64,000 bases of DNA from JAUVPY01 sp034412795. GTDB taxonomy: Bacteria > Chloroflexota > Anaerolineae > 4572-78 > NAK82. Location: contig DAOUMD010000277.1 of NCBI GenBank assembly GCA_034412795.1, positions 1 through 64,000 of the forward strand. The letters are read 5' to 3'. The position numbers were made by a program, and so were the translations under genes. Shown one piece after another: positions 1 through 8,648 of this stretch (within the stretch, counting starts at the first letter, position 1; the number at the start of each line of letters is the position of its first letter). Under the pieces are notes generated by a model that did no database searches, had not been told where the DNA came from, and saw nothing but the letters and a program-made list of their open reading frames with translations.

Positions 1-58
1 CACCTGATGTGAGGCATATTAAGATAGAATACGGCGTCCAGTCGAACTTGGCCTAACA

Positions 59-195
59 GGCTGTCGGAGAGGGTATGCGCTTAACCTTCCTGAAGCTTAA
101 ACGGCGCTCTGACCAGGCATTTGGGCACCGTTTAGGCCGAATTTTTGCTCAAGTTGTACCGCCCAGAGCTTCCAGGAAGGACTCTCCGACAAGCT
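59..195. repeat. Inverted repeat at window start, possible MITE remnant
   Basis: GTCGGAGAG at 63-71 is repeated exactly in inverted orientation at 182-190. The similarity extends outward (AGGCTGTCGG against AGCTTGTCGG) and inward through a CTTCCTG(G)AAGC block on each side. The spacing of about 135 bp and the absence of an ORF suit a small non-autonomous element or a long hairpin after the DUF4129 gene, which is transcribed toward it. No target-site duplication could be identified. Confidence 0.5.
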
Positions 196-206
196 GCTAG
201 CGGCGG

Positions 207-1664
207 CTATGGGAAGACATTAGTTTGCTGGCTTGTACGCACCTGGTCATAATCGTGTCTCAACTGAGCCAACTCAGCCGTGGTGACAGACTGGTCACCG
301 TAGTGCACCCGCATGTAGGCAAGCGTGATACGCGATAGAGCCTGCTCCTGATCGGGAAAAGCTTGAGCCAGAACCGGCAAGTAGTCGTCCGGCGGTTGCG
401 CCGGATGGCGAGGATAACCCCGTTGCCGGGCCAAACGGCAAAGGTTGGCATAGATGTTCTGCACAGAAATAGCAGCCAGCAACTGACGACTCAGGCCGAA
501 ACGTCTTACCAGGCCCGCCATATCACGCAGCCAGCGCAGCTCCCTCCCCAAGGTAGCATTACCAAAGGTAACCTCTTCAGTGCCCATTTCTTCAGCTTGG
601 TCCCGCTCCGAAACGGCACGCATTCTATTCAGAAACAGCAGCACGATGCCCACCAAGACGGCAATTGCCAGCAGGATCAGGAAGTAGCGCAATCCGGTCC
701 AGATCCAGGGTGGCACATCGGAAAGAACACCCTCGGTCTGCTCCAATACCTGCTCTGGGGCGAAACTGTCACCCATGATCCCAAATATGTCACTGATGGA
801 GGTCCAATCCAGGTTCTGGAATAACTGCGTCAGTAGCCAGTGCAACGCGAGAAAAATAAGCTTCAGCACCAGAAAAAATGCTTGCATCAACAATCGCAAC
901 ACGGGGCCGAGCAGAGGCCAGAGGGGTTCCAGCACAAACAGCAAAGTCCTCTTGATTTTATCCGGTGTGTAGAAGAAGGACACCAGTATAGCCGTGCCCA
1001 CAGTCACCCCTACAGCCAGAAGTAACTGTCCCAATCGGCGCAACGATGGCAGCGCACCAACGCTCCAGGCATCGGCGGCTTTTTCCAGAGTGCGAGCCAG
1101 AGCTACGGCCGTTAAGCCCAAGGCCAAAAACAGCCAGAGTATGGGCCTGACATCTTTCCCCCTGAAGAAGCTGAGTATACCAGCGCCCAGAATGAGCAAA
1201 AGCAACCCCAGGCGAAAACTGACGCCCACACTGAAAAAGCCGACATCCCGGCTGGTGGCGTTGGCCGCGCGTTGCCACAGGAGCACGCTGGTCAGGATCA
1301 ACACTAGTTCGGGCCGGATGCCTTGATGAAAATCAAATACGGCACCCAGCGAATTGCTCAGCCAGTGGAAATTGCCCAGCGGCATATCGCCATAAAGCCA
1401 GAAGCGCACAAAGAGAAGGCTGCTGACGAGAATGAGTCCTACCACTGCCAGCTCGTAAAAGGGCCAATCCACCTGGAGCAGGTTCAGGAGTTCAAGCATA
1501 AGCATGAAGACCAGCAGTGACCCAAAGAGCCCCACGAAAACGATCCAGGCCGGCATATCTGCCAGGGGGTGGTAGAAGAGCAGGAAGAAGGGCGTAATCC
1601 AGGTAATCTCCATGCCGGCCAGGCAGAAGTAGAGCAGCCCTAAGCGGCGGTGGGTGAGCAACAT
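207..1664 (-). CDS. Multi-TM membrane protein with C-terminal DUF4129
   Basis: A 485-residue integral membrane protein. The first about 345 residues are a series of hydrophobic helices. The last about 110 residues are cytoplasmic-like and match the DUF4129 pattern seen at the C terminus of TgpA/transglutaminase-like membrane proteins (a YANL-x-RLARQRGYPRHP-like block, then a helix ending AYMRVHYGD). The transglutaminase core that normally lies between the membrane part and DUF4129 is missing. It is the last gene of a moxR-DUF58-DUF4129 operon, and its ATG overlaps the DUF58 stop. Such clusters are usually linked to cell-surface or envelope functions; the exact role is unknown. Confidence 0.8.
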   Translation of the reverse strand: MLLTHRRLGLLYFCLAGMEITWITPFFLLFYHPLADMPAWIVFVGLFGSLLVFMLMLELLNLLQVDWPFYELAVVGLILVSSLLFVRFWLYGDMPLGNFHWLSNSLGAVFDFHQGIRPELVLILTSVLLWQRAANATSRDVGFFSVGVSFRLGLLLLILGAGILSFFRGKDVRPILWLFLALGLTAVALARTLEKAADAWSVGALPSLRRLGQLLLAVGVTVGTAILVSFFYTPDKIKRTLLFVLEPLWPLLGPVLRLLMQAFFLVLKLIFLALHWLLTQLFQNLDWTSISDIFGIMGDSFAPEQVLEQTEGVLSDVPPWIWTGLRYFLILLAIAVLVGIVLLFLNRMRAVSERDQAEEMGTEEVTFGNATLGRELRWLRDMAGLVRRFGLSRQLLAAISVQNIYANLCRLARQRGYPRHPAQPPDDYLPVLAQAFPDQEQALSRITLAYMRVHYGDQSVTTAELAQLRHDYDQVRTSQQTNVFP

Positions 1665-3025
1665 CAGGCCACCACCTCCTGAGGTGCAACCAGGTCGTCC
1701 ACTAAATGGGGCAGATGATAGACCAGAATGCCCGGCAACTGGCGAGTGGGCGGCTCCTCGGCTAAGGTAAAGAGCACGACCTGTCGGCCCGCCTGATTTA
1801 GATCCAGCAGGGCCGCCAACAAAGCATCGTGGGCGATGGCAGTGACCACTAGCAGCGTAGCTCCCCAGGGTAGCCGGGGTGCCTCGCGCCAGATGAGTTC
1901 TTCGATGGGGCGGGTGGCAAAGGGGGTAACTGCCGCCAAAAGTTCCATAATGCGCACAAGTTGACCCGGACTACGACCAGGCAACAGACGAATCGGCTGG
2001 TCGCTGCCAGGTAGATAACCATTGGCGATCAAACCCACCGGCAGACGCAATTCGGTACAACGAGCAGCCAGACTGCCGGCGACACTGATGGTCCGTTCCT
2101 GCAATTCGGGAATGCTGCCCTGCCAATGGCGCGGCAAGGTGGCCACATTTAAGAAAATCAACATTTGTGGCTCTTCACTGGGCTCGTAGATCCGGCTCAA
2201 CAGGTGCCGGTGACGCGCGGTCGCCTTCCAGTGCACCCGGCGCAGATCATCGCCCGATTGCCATTCGCGGATGCCGACAGTGCGAAGCGGATCTTCGAAT
2301 AGCTGAAGCTTAGAGCCTCGCTCGCCAAAGGGGTTCTTTGCGGGCAGCCGCAACTCAGCGACCGAATAAAGACGCGGATAGACGATGATGCGATCCTGCT
2401 TAGACGCCAGCGCCTTGCGGCTGAAGAGGCCAAATCCATCCCCGGTACTGACCGTCGCCGGGCCATAGGTGTGATAGCCACGTTGCGTACATTGGATGGA
2501 AAAGTGACGCGTGAGACGCTGAAAAACGCCGGGCATCCAAAAGGAGCGAAACTCACCCAGGTTGCTGGCTCGATTGAGCACAACCTCACCGCCGTCGAGG
2601 GGTAGGGTTGACGAGAAAACATCCAAAATCTCGAGCCAGGTGAGAGGAAGGAATTTTTTGTTGCGCACTTCCAGCGTCAGGTCAAGCGTTTCGCCCAAGA
2701 AGGCGCGGGTTTCACTGAATTGGCGCGTGTAGTGCAGGCCAAAGAGGCTAAGACGGCTCCAGATTCCACTGGCGGCGATGATCACAATGAGCGACACCGT
2801 CGCTGCCGTTAGCAGGAGACTGTCGAGAACTAAGCCCAACAAGGTCAGCAACACCGCCAGTACTATCCAGGCATCGCTGAACTGGGTATCTTTCTCCAGA
2901 TCTACATAGCGGCCCCCGCCCCGAAGTTCGTGCAGGACGCGCCGGTAGCCGGCCCTCTGTTCGGCTTCCTGAACAGAGCTCTCGACTTCACGTTGACGCT
3001 GAGATTGCTCAAGCCGTACATTCAT
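1664..3025 (-). CDS. DUF58 domain-containing protein
   Basis: A 453-residue protein with two adjacent hydrophobic helices near residues 50-95, then a long domain ending in the DUF58 signature (RTVGIREWQSGDDLRRVHWKA, roughly residues 245-265). DUF58 proteins have a vWA-like fold and are almost always encoded beside MoxR AAA+ ATPases, probably as their clients or partners at the membrane. The start overlaps the moxR stop by 4 nt (ATGA) and the stop overlaps the next start, so the three genes look translationally coupled. The family is clear; the biochemical role is not established. Confidence 0.88.
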   Translation of the reverse strand: MNVRLEQSQRQREVESSVQEAEQRAGYRRVLHELRGGGRYVDLEKDTQFSDAWIVLAVLLTLLGLVLDSLLLTAATVSLIVIIAASGIWSRLSLFGLHYTRQFSETRAFLGETLDLTLEVRNKKFLPLTWLEILDVFSSTLPLDGGEVVLNRASNLGEFRSFWMPGVFQRLTRHFSIQCTQRGYHTYGPATVSTGDGFGLFSRKALASKQDRIIVYPRLYSVAELRLPAKNPFGERGSKLQLFEDPLRTVGIREWQSGDDLRRVHWKATARHRHLLSRIYEPSEEPQMLIFLNVATLPRHWQGSIPELQERTISVAGSLAARCTELRLPVGLIANGYLPGSDQPIRLLPGRSPGQLVRIMELLAAVTPFATRPIEELIWREAPRLPWGATLLVVTAIAHDALLAALLDLNQAGRQVVLFTLAEEPPTRQLPGILVYHLPHLVDDLVAPQEVVA

Positions 3026-3960
3026 TCGGCCACTGGCACCGGGACGGCCTCGGTGATCTCCGTCACCACCTGGGCGGGTGTACGCCCGCGCAACCGGATC
3101 TGAGGGCTGATGTGAACACGGTGCGTTAAAACAGGCGGGCAGAGGTACTGCACGTCACTGGGGATGACATAGTCACGGCCTCGCAAAGCGGCCAGGGCTT
3201 GACTGGCCTTATAAAGGGCCAGGCTACCTCGAGGGGACACACCCAACGCCACCGCTTCGTGATCACGCGTGGCGCGGACGACCTTCAGAATGTAGTGACG
3301 CACATCGGCACTCACATGGATCTCTTGTACCTGCCGTTGTGCTTCCAGCACCTCGGCCGCCGAAGCCACCGGTTGCAGCTCCATCATAGGATCTTCTCGC
3401 TGATAACGCAGCAATATCTGGTCTTCTTCAGTCTCACTGGGATATCCCAGATCCAACTGCATCAGGAAACGATCCACCTGCGCTTCCGGGAGAGGGAAGG
3501 TGCCCTCCAACTCAATCGGGTTTTGGGTAGCTAACACCACAAAAGGTCTCGGCAGTGGATAGGTTTCTCCATCCACAGTGATCTGGCGTTCCTGCATGGC
3601 CTCCAGCAGGCTGGACTGAGTGCGAGGCGTGGCTCGGTTGATCTCATCAGCCAAGAGCACCTGACTTAACACGGGACCGGGGCGAAACTCGAACTCTTGA
3701 TGCTTCTGGTTGTAGTAGTTTATACCGGTTACATCGCTGGGTAACAGGTCTGGTGTAAACTGGATGCGGGCGAAGGAGAAATCCAGGCTACGGGCCAGCG
3801 CCTTGGCCAACGTCGTCTTGCCGATGCCCGGCACATCTTCCAGGAGCACATGTCCTTCGGCCAACAGAGCAACCAGCAGCAATTCTGTCACGTCGGCCTT
3901 GCCGATGATCACCTGGGCCACGTTCTCCTGGACAGTCTGGGCCAGTTGTGTAGAATTCAT
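3022..3960 (-). CDS. moxR: MoxR-family AAA+ ATPase
   Basis: A 312-residue AAA+ ATPase of the MoxR/RavA class. Walker A is visible as GIGKTTLAKA near residues 45-54, Walker B as LLADEINRA near 106-114, sensor 1 as ATQNPIE near 148, and the helical lid domain includes the arginine-rich SPRGSLAL block. MoxR ATPases act as chaperones for vWA/DUF58 proteins, and the next gene is exactly such a protein. The length is normal for the family. The start codon has no convincing Shine-Dalgarno but lies 8 nt after a perfect TATAAT. Confidence 0.93.
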   Translation of the reverse strand: MNSTQLAQTVQENVAQVIIGKADVTELLLVALLAEGHVLLEDVPGIGKTTLAKALARSLDFSFARIQFTPDLLPSDVTGINYYNQKHQEFEFRPGPVLSQVLLADEINRATPRTQSSLLEAMQERQITVDGETYPLPRPFVVLATQNPIELEGTFPLPEAQVDRFLMQLDLGYPSETEEDQILLRYQREDPMMELQPVASAAEVLEAQRQVQEIHVSADVRHYILKVVRATRDHEAVALGVSPRGSLALYKASQALAALRGRDYVIPSDVQYLCPPVLTHRVHISPQIRLRGRTPAQVVTEITEAVPVPVAE

Positions 3961-3968
3961 AGATGGCT

Positions 3969-3974
3969 ATTATA
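3969..3974 (-). promoter_or_regulatory. TATAAT -10 element just before moxR, possible leaderless start
   Basis: On the minus strand a perfect TATAAT ends 8 nt upstream of the moxR ATG, and no ribosome-binding site lies between. Initiation 6-8 nt downstream would place the 5' end at or next to the start codon. The element overlaps the TAA stop codon of the upstream sugar transferase. No good -35 is visible, so read-through from the upstream gene is an alternative. Confidence 0.4.
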
Positions 3975-4626
3975 ATCCCTTTCCCTCTACCAATACGCGT
4001 AGCGTACGTAGCAGGATTGATATGTCGTAGACCAACCGGCGGGGGGGGCTCATGGTTCTCACCTGAGCCACGTACTCATAATCGAGGGCAATCTCCTCGT
4101 CAAAGCTCTGGGTGCGTCCTTTGTTGGCCTGCTGCAAGCCGACCAATCCAGCCCGCGCCAAGCGTTTGCGTACGTTCCCCTCGGACAGCTCACGCTCGTA
4201 TTCAAAGGGAGCCGGGGGCCGGGGACCGACCCAACTCATCTCGCCCCGCAAGATGTTGATCACCTGGGGCAGTTCATCCAGGTACCAACGACGTAGAAAT
4301 TGCCCAACTCGCGTGTGGCCGCGATTCTCCCGTTCCAGGTACTTAACCGTCAAGCCCTGCTGACGGGCTTCCTCAATGGCACTGACCTGCATGGTACGAA
4401 ACTTGAACAAGGAGAAGGTATGGCCGGCCGAGACTCGGGTCTCGCGATGGAAGATGGGGCCTCTGTCTTCCGGCCAAACCAGCCCGTCTAGCCAGATGGC
4501 GAGTGCCGCCAGCGCGAACAGGGGAGAGGTTATCAGGAGCACAAGCGCGGCCAGCCCCCGGTCGAAGGCCGCCTTCAGGGGGTCAACGCCAACCGGCTGT
4601 GGAACGTCTGTTTGAGCTGTCATCAT
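3970..4626 (-). CDS. Bacterial sugar-phosphate transferase, PglC-like core
   Basis: A 218-residue member of the bacterial sugar transferase family (monotopic phosphoglycosyl transferase). There is one N-terminal hydrophobic helix (about residues 24-48), then the conserved catalytic pieces KFRTM, YLDELPQ and GEMSWVGPRP, with Asp-Glu in LDELPQ as expected for the active site. These enzymes move a sugar-1-phosphate from a nucleotide sugar to undecaprenyl phosphate, starting exopolysaccharide or glycan assembly. It is the small form without the large N-terminal membrane domain of WbaP-type proteins. No other glycan genes are adjacent. It ends 9 nt before moxR and may be co-transcribed with it. 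Confidence 0.88.
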   Translation of the reverse strand: MMTAQTDVPQPVGVDPLKAAFDRGLAALVLLITSPLFALAALAIWLDGLVWPEDRGPIFHRETRVSAGHTFSLFKFRTMQVSAIEEARQQGLTVKYLERENRGHTRVGQFLRRWYLDELPQVINILRGEMSWVGPRPPAPFEYERELSEGNVRKRLARAGLVGLQQANKGRTQSFDEEIALDYEYVAQVRTMSPPRRLVYDISILLRTLRVLVEGKGL

Positions 4627-4654
4627 GCTGGAATATCCGTGAGTCGTAATCGGT

Positions 4655-5197
4655 TCAGTCGATGAAACGCCTGGCGTGCCTCAAGGCCATTTGTAACTCA
4701 AGAAGCGCCTCCGCAGCGACCGGCTCGCCGGGCTCCCCGTCCACACTCAGGACACCCATCGCCGGCGCCGGCATCTGAGCCATCATCTTCTCGGCTGCCT
4801 CGTCAACCTCTTTCAAGGCCTCTTTGACCTCCTCGGATTCACCCTTGGCTGCTTCGGCTTTAGCTTCAGCCTGATTTCGTGCCTCAGAAGCCTGTTGCGC
4901 GGTCGCCATAGCAGCCGTAGCGGCCGTCTCAGCTTTTTCGGCACGCGGCTCGCTGGTGGCTCTGTTGAAGTAATAACCGATGACCACACCCAGCAAGGGA
5001 TTGATGAACAGCAACAAATCCTTAACACGATCAAACTGTTCGGGTGAGCTGAGGTAGTTGAACGCCTGGATCAGCATTATGACGCTACCCAGGATGACAA
5101 CCAAGGCGATACCGGCCGACACAATTTCCCTTAGACGGCGGACAACAGGGTCGGTATCGGTTCCAGCAGCGGGTTGTGCGGGTGTTTCTTCAGACAT
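4655..5197 (-). CDS. Two-TM protein with Ala/Glu-rich coiled coil
   Basis: A 180-residue protein not assigned to a named family. Residues about 28-50 and 65-82 are hydrophobic helices. Residues about 88-140 form an alanine/glutamate/lysine-rich segment with strong coiled-coil character, followed by a short C-terminal region (GEPGEPVAAEALLELQMALRHARRFID). A ribosome-binding site (AAAGGA) precedes the ATG. It lies immediately downstream of the CHAT protease gene on the same strand, 70 nt away, suggesting a membrane partner, substrate or sensor for it. That link is inferred from position only. Confidence 0.6.
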   Translation of the reverse strand: MSEETPAQPAAGTDTDPVVRRLREIVSAGIALVVILGSVIMLIQAFNYLSSPEQFDRVKDLLLFINPLLGVVIGYYFNRATSEPRAEKAETAATAAMATAQQASEARNQAEAKAEAAKGESEEVKEALKEVDEAAEKMMAQMPAPAMGVLSVDGEPGEPVAAEALLELQMALRHARRFID

Positions 5198-5267
5198 AGC
5201 TTTATCCTTTCAAGATGAAGATGACAAAATAGAGCGGGGGTAGTTCAAAATGTAGCACAAAACAAAA

Positions 5268-7415
5268 TCAGCCCATTTTCAGACCGGGCACAATCTGAGT
5301 GTCGCCGTCACAATACAGGGCATAAAGAAGACCCATAAGGTTGTTATGCTGGAAATAAAACTCGCGGCGCAGATCCAGGAAAGCCTGGCCCAAGGACTTG
5401 CCGGTCAGGAAATGACTAAAGAAGCGCTTGGCCCATTCGGCAGCAAACAAGGCGGGCGTTTCGCACTCGGTGCCGATGACGCCGCGCGCGCCCTTGGCCA
5501 TAAAGTAGGGGACAAACCCATCATAAAACAACGGCGAGAGTTCGGCCGACTCGCAAGCATTAATGAACACAAGAGGTGCGCCCGGCAGGACCTTATTGGT
5601 AGGCGCAAAGAGATTCAAGTCCTCCAAGGTCAGGTGCCCCCGACCACTCAACACCAAGGTGGAGGCATCCGGCCCGCCCCCTTCCGCCAGGGACTTGGAT
5701 ACGGCGTGACAATAAAAGTAAAGAATCTGGTCGGGGGTGGATACATCAGCCAGGGCTTGCGTTACTTCATCTTTGGTCTTACGCACGAGCACCTGGGTGT
5801 TGCTGCTCTGGGAAATCTTTTGCCAATCAGTCACCTGGTTGGCGATGAACGGCATTTTCATCTGCTGATCGATGTCGGTATTGACGTTAAGGCTGACGGT
5901 CAGGGAGGGATCACTTTCAACCTGGCCGCTAATAACCTGCATCGTCGGCTGCAATGGAATGTGCTCGATAATGTGTTTGAGCCCAAGGAACAACTCAGGA
6001 TCGATGTCATCCGGGTCGAATTCGTCGGCCATGTAGAGGATGCCCCAGGGAAGCGTAAAGTGCTGAGAGAAGATCTGTATTTTGAGCATCTCTCGCTGGG
6101 CCATCTCGCGTAGTCTGTCGCCCAGGAGATTGGCCTGAGCATCGGCGGCCGGACCGTAGAAAATGCGTTGATAAAGGCGAAAACCGGCTTTGGCCAGACG
6201 CGCTAAGGCCGCCTGGTTCACCTGGGGGGGGATGTCAATCTGAGCCTGATAGATTTTTTTAGAATCCGCTTCCAGGTGAACGATATCTTGTAGTTCCTGG
6301 CGCACCTGGGTGATCATGTGGTCGAGTTGGGGCTCCGTGACAGGCAAAGTAGCCATAGCCCCCACCGCTCCGGACAAGATGGCCTGGAATCCACCCTCAC
6401 TCTTCAAAATGGTCAGACTGACGTCGCGTGGTTGGACGACGAAAGCCGCATCCACCGGGCGGCCCAGCGTCTCGGCGGAGAGCACGCCAGGCTGGTCAGC
6501 GCCGCCAACCTGGAGCTTGAGGGTGACGAGTTGGATAAAGTTACCGTCTTTGAGGAAGACGGCGTTGATAACACCCTCTCCCTCGTGCCTGGGCTCGATG
6601 TCAAAGCGGGCCTTGCCCTTGGACTTGCCAGTGCGGGGCACATGGAGTTTCTGCGGCTCGGTGTAAATATCAAAGTCATCGCTGGAAAGCTGGATGGTGA
6701 GTTCTACCATCTGCTCGTCGTCCCGGAAGCGATAGCCAAACTCGTCGCCTCCCAGGGCCGTATCACGGAGTTCAGTATCCACGTCGAAGGTTAGTGTGTA
6801 AACCTCGCTCATGTGTAGCGGCGCGCCTGGATCGTGGTCTTGAATCTCGACGTTGATCCAACGCTCTTCCGGCTCGGGTTCGACGGCTGGCAGCGCGGCC
6901 TCTTCCATTGTCTCATCATCAACCCCCAACACGCCGCCTGCACCCTTGTGTGCAGATGGCCCGGGTTTGGAAGCTTCGTAGGTTAGGGATTGGTCCAGCC
7001 AATCCAGGTCCACGTCGTTGTGTGCCAGGCGCGACTCCATCGCCAGCAAGCCGATTACATCACCCTCGGCCAGCACCACCAGGCGTTTGCCAGGCATCTT
7101 GTACAGCAACTGTCGGGCACGGCCAGTCCCCATGCTGGTTTGCTCAACCGCCGCCCCTGCCTTAGGAGTTAGTAGATCGGACAGGCTGTACAACGGAGCA
7201 TCAAGCATATCGGGCGTCAAAATATCGCTCTGGCCTTGCAGCGCCTGGATCAGTTCATTCAGTCGCAAAACGGCATATCGACCGTCGTCCAATCTGACGA
7301 TGATGTAAGTCCATTTGCTTTGGGTGTCGGCGACCTGATCGCGCACCTGCGCCACGGTAGCCGACTCATCCACCACGATGAAATCACGCTTTAGCTCGCT
7401 GGTTGCGATAGGCAT
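5268..7415 (-). CDS. CHAT-domain caspase-like protease with CBS-like N-terminal region
   Basis: A 715-residue multidomain protein. Residues about 1-165 look like a pair of CBS-like repeats (SATVAQVRDQV and VVLAEGDVIGLLAMESRL blocks), a ligand-sensing fold. Residues about 190-320 are beta-rich. The C-terminal third is a CHAT domain: catalytic His about 570 in YFYCHA, catalytic Cys about 621 in FINACESA, then the conserved GARGVIGTE strand and a FFSHFLTG-x-SLGQAFLDLR helix. CHAT proteins are caspase-clan peptidases, several of which act in defence and cell death. The start is supported by an AGGAGGT ribosome-binding site. The next gene on the strand encodes a two-TM coiled-coil protein, which may be a partner. 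Confidence 0.88.
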   Translation of the reverse strand: MPIATSELKRDFIVVDESATVAQVRDQVADTQSKWTYIIVRLDDGRYAVLRLNELIQALQGQSDILTPDMLDAPLYSLSDLLTPKAGAAVEQTSMGTGRARQLLYKMPGKRLVVLAEGDVIGLLAMESRLAHNDVDLDWLDQSLTYEASKPGPSAHKGAGGVLGVDDETMEEAALPAVEPEPEERWINVEIQDHDPGAPLHMSEVYTLTFDVDTELRDTALGGDEFGYRFRDDEQMVELTIQLSSDDFDIYTEPQKLHVPRTGKSKGKARFDIEPRHEGEGVINAVFLKDGNFIQLVTLKLQVGGADQPGVLSAETLGRPVDAAFVVQPRDVSLTILKSEGGFQAILSGAVGAMATLPVTEPQLDHMITQVRQELQDIVHLEADSKKIYQAQIDIPPQVNQAALARLAKAGFRLYQRIFYGPAADAQANLLGDRLREMAQREMLKIQIFSQHFTLPWGILYMADEFDPDDIDPELFLGLKHIIEHIPLQPTMQVISGQVESDPSLTVSLNVNTDIDQQMKMPFIANQVTDWQKISQSSNTQVLVRKTKDEVTQALADVSTPDQILYFYCHAVSKSLAEGGGPDASTLVLSGRGHLTLEDLNLFAPTNKVLPGAPLVFINACESAELSPLFYDGFVPYFMAKGARGVIGTECETPALFAAEWAKRFFSHFLTGKSLGQAFLDLRREFYFQHNNLMGLLYALYCDGDTQIVPGLKMG

Positions 7416-7531
7416 AGCTACCTCCTAGTTTCCTAACTCGCGTGGAACCGGCCGCGATGTCGGATATGAGCGAGGTTATTTCGCCCGCCAAGCCTGGAAC
7501 GGTCCACGACAGAGCCCACAGGGACCTCTTG

Positions 7532-7618
7532 TGCTCGGAGGGGGTCTGCGACCCCGACTTTGTCTGGTCAACGACTGTGCATCGGCTAAGAGCGCGGGTC
7601 ACAGACCCGCTCGGAGCA
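7532..7618. repeat. Inverted repeat of about 23-nt arms, REP/MITE-like
   Basis: The block TGCTCGGAGGGGGTCTGCG at 7532-7550 is repeated in inverted, slightly diverged form ending at 7618 (GGGTCACAGACCCGCTCGG...). Each arm also contains a small palindrome (GGGTCTG-GACCC). The 7416-7812 gap holds no credible gene; this repeat and the palindrome at 7740-7768 are its visible contents. It could fold as a hairpin in transcripts of either strand. Confidence 0.65.
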
Positions 7619-7739
7619 GAAAATGCAGGGCGTAAATCTAAGTTTTCGCCTGATGCCAAGCTTTTTAACGGCATTGGTTCTAAGCCACACGGCTGGCATA
7701 GGTTAACCAACCACATGCTTATCACGGGTACTCGAATCT

Positions 7740-7768
7740 GATTTATACCATCTATGATGGTATAAGTC
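7740..7768. promoter_or_regulatory. Near-perfect palindrome TTATACCATC-TAT-GATGGTATAA, operator-like
   Basis: Ten-base arms at 7743-7752 and 7756-7765 are perfectly complementary around a 3-bp centre, and two more bases pair beyond one mismatch on each side. The AT-rich symmetric layout, without a T-tract, looks more like a binding site for a dimeric regulator than a terminator. It lies about 325 bp upstream of the CHAT gene start and about 45 bp downstream of the lipoprotein stop, so its target is uncertain. Confidence 0.5.
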
Positions 7769-7812
7769 AACACAGGCTATGGCGGGGGTGCAGAGGATCT
7801 AGCGAGGTGGGG

Positions 7813-8466
7813 TTAGTAGAATTCTAACCGTAGCTCAAGCGTATAGAGCACACTGCCATCCGGGCCGATTAGTATTGCCCGTCCTTGAACACCTGGCGCG
7901 GTCCACCACGCCTCGCCGGTTGGCATGGATGAAAAGCTGCCCTCGGTCTCCCAACGGTATCCCTCTGGAAGCGGAGCGGCCTCAATGTCATCCACCTGTC
8001 TTTCAGGGCCGTACCAGTTGTCACCCATTCGGACCAGCAAATCCAGCCAGGGTGGGACTTCCGATTTGTACTTGGCTACATCATTGTATATGACCTCAGC
8101 ATCGTGATAGATGACCCTGGCCTCGTCGACCTCCCTGGGGGGCAGCGGCGTCAAGGTTGGCGTCTCTGTTGGTGGTGGGGGCGTTGGGGACGGTAGGGAC
8201 GGCGTGTCAGTTGGAATTGATGTGGGGGTAACGGCAGCAATTACGGTAGGGGTAGCGGTCGGCGGCAGAGGCGTATTGGTTTCGGTGGGTGCCGGGGTTG
8301 CCGTTGGAATGGGTGTCGCCGTTGGGACAGGAGGCAAGGTGGCTGTTGGGGTAGGCTCCCGTTTTCCAAAGGGGCCACAGGCGGTGATCAACGAAAGGCT
8401 GGCAATTACGGCAACGACTTTCAGCGCTGTAAAGCGGCGTGGATGAGATAGTTTGAGTAGCTTCAT
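7813..8466 (-). CDS. Lipoprotein with Thr/Pro-rich linker
   Basis: A 217-residue predicted lipoprotein. The start is the ATG at 8466, chosen because GGGAGGAG sits 6-7 nt upstream. It is followed by a Lys/Arg-rich segment and hydrophobic helix ending in a lipobox LITAC, with Cys about 30 as the lipidation site. Next comes a roughly 75-residue linker of Pro-Thr-Ala-Thr repeats, typical of Chloroflexota surface proteins. A folded C-terminal domain of about 105 residues is rich in Trp and Tyr and ends in TLELRLEFY. The C-terminal domain is not recognised. It is transcribed divergently from the FHA gene. Confidence 0.75.
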   Translation of the reverse strand: MKLLKLSHPRRFTALKVVAVIASLSLITACGPFGKREPTPTATLPPVPTATPIPTATPAPTETNTPLPPTATPTVIAAVTPTSIPTDTPSLPSPTPPPPTETPTLTPLPPREVDEARVIYHDAEVIYNDVAKYKSEVPPWLDLLVRMGDNWYGPERQVDDIEAAPLPEGYRWETEGSFSSMPTGEAWWTAPGVQGRAILIGPDGSVLYTLELRLEFY

Positions 8467-8648
8467 GGTTTCTCCTCCCAAGTTTTCCATGCGAGCACTA
8501 ACAGTTTTCCTAGAAAGTTCACACTGATTTCAAATGCAGATGTGATAACATACGATTGGCATAAAGGCTGGTTATTCAGTTCAGGGCGTGTTTTCTGCTA
8601 TCTTGGTCGCCAAAGCCCGGAAGTGGTTGATCGAGGCAAACCATCGCC

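Noticed and set aside
5346..6113. 255-codon plus-strand frame
   Set aside because: It is opposite the CHAT domain coding region, which has intact catalytic motifs on the minus strand.
7384..7773. 129-codon minus-strand frame upstream of the CHAT gene
   Set aside because: It runs through an inverted repeat and an operator-like palindrome, overlaps the CHAT start in another frame, and has no protein-like pattern.
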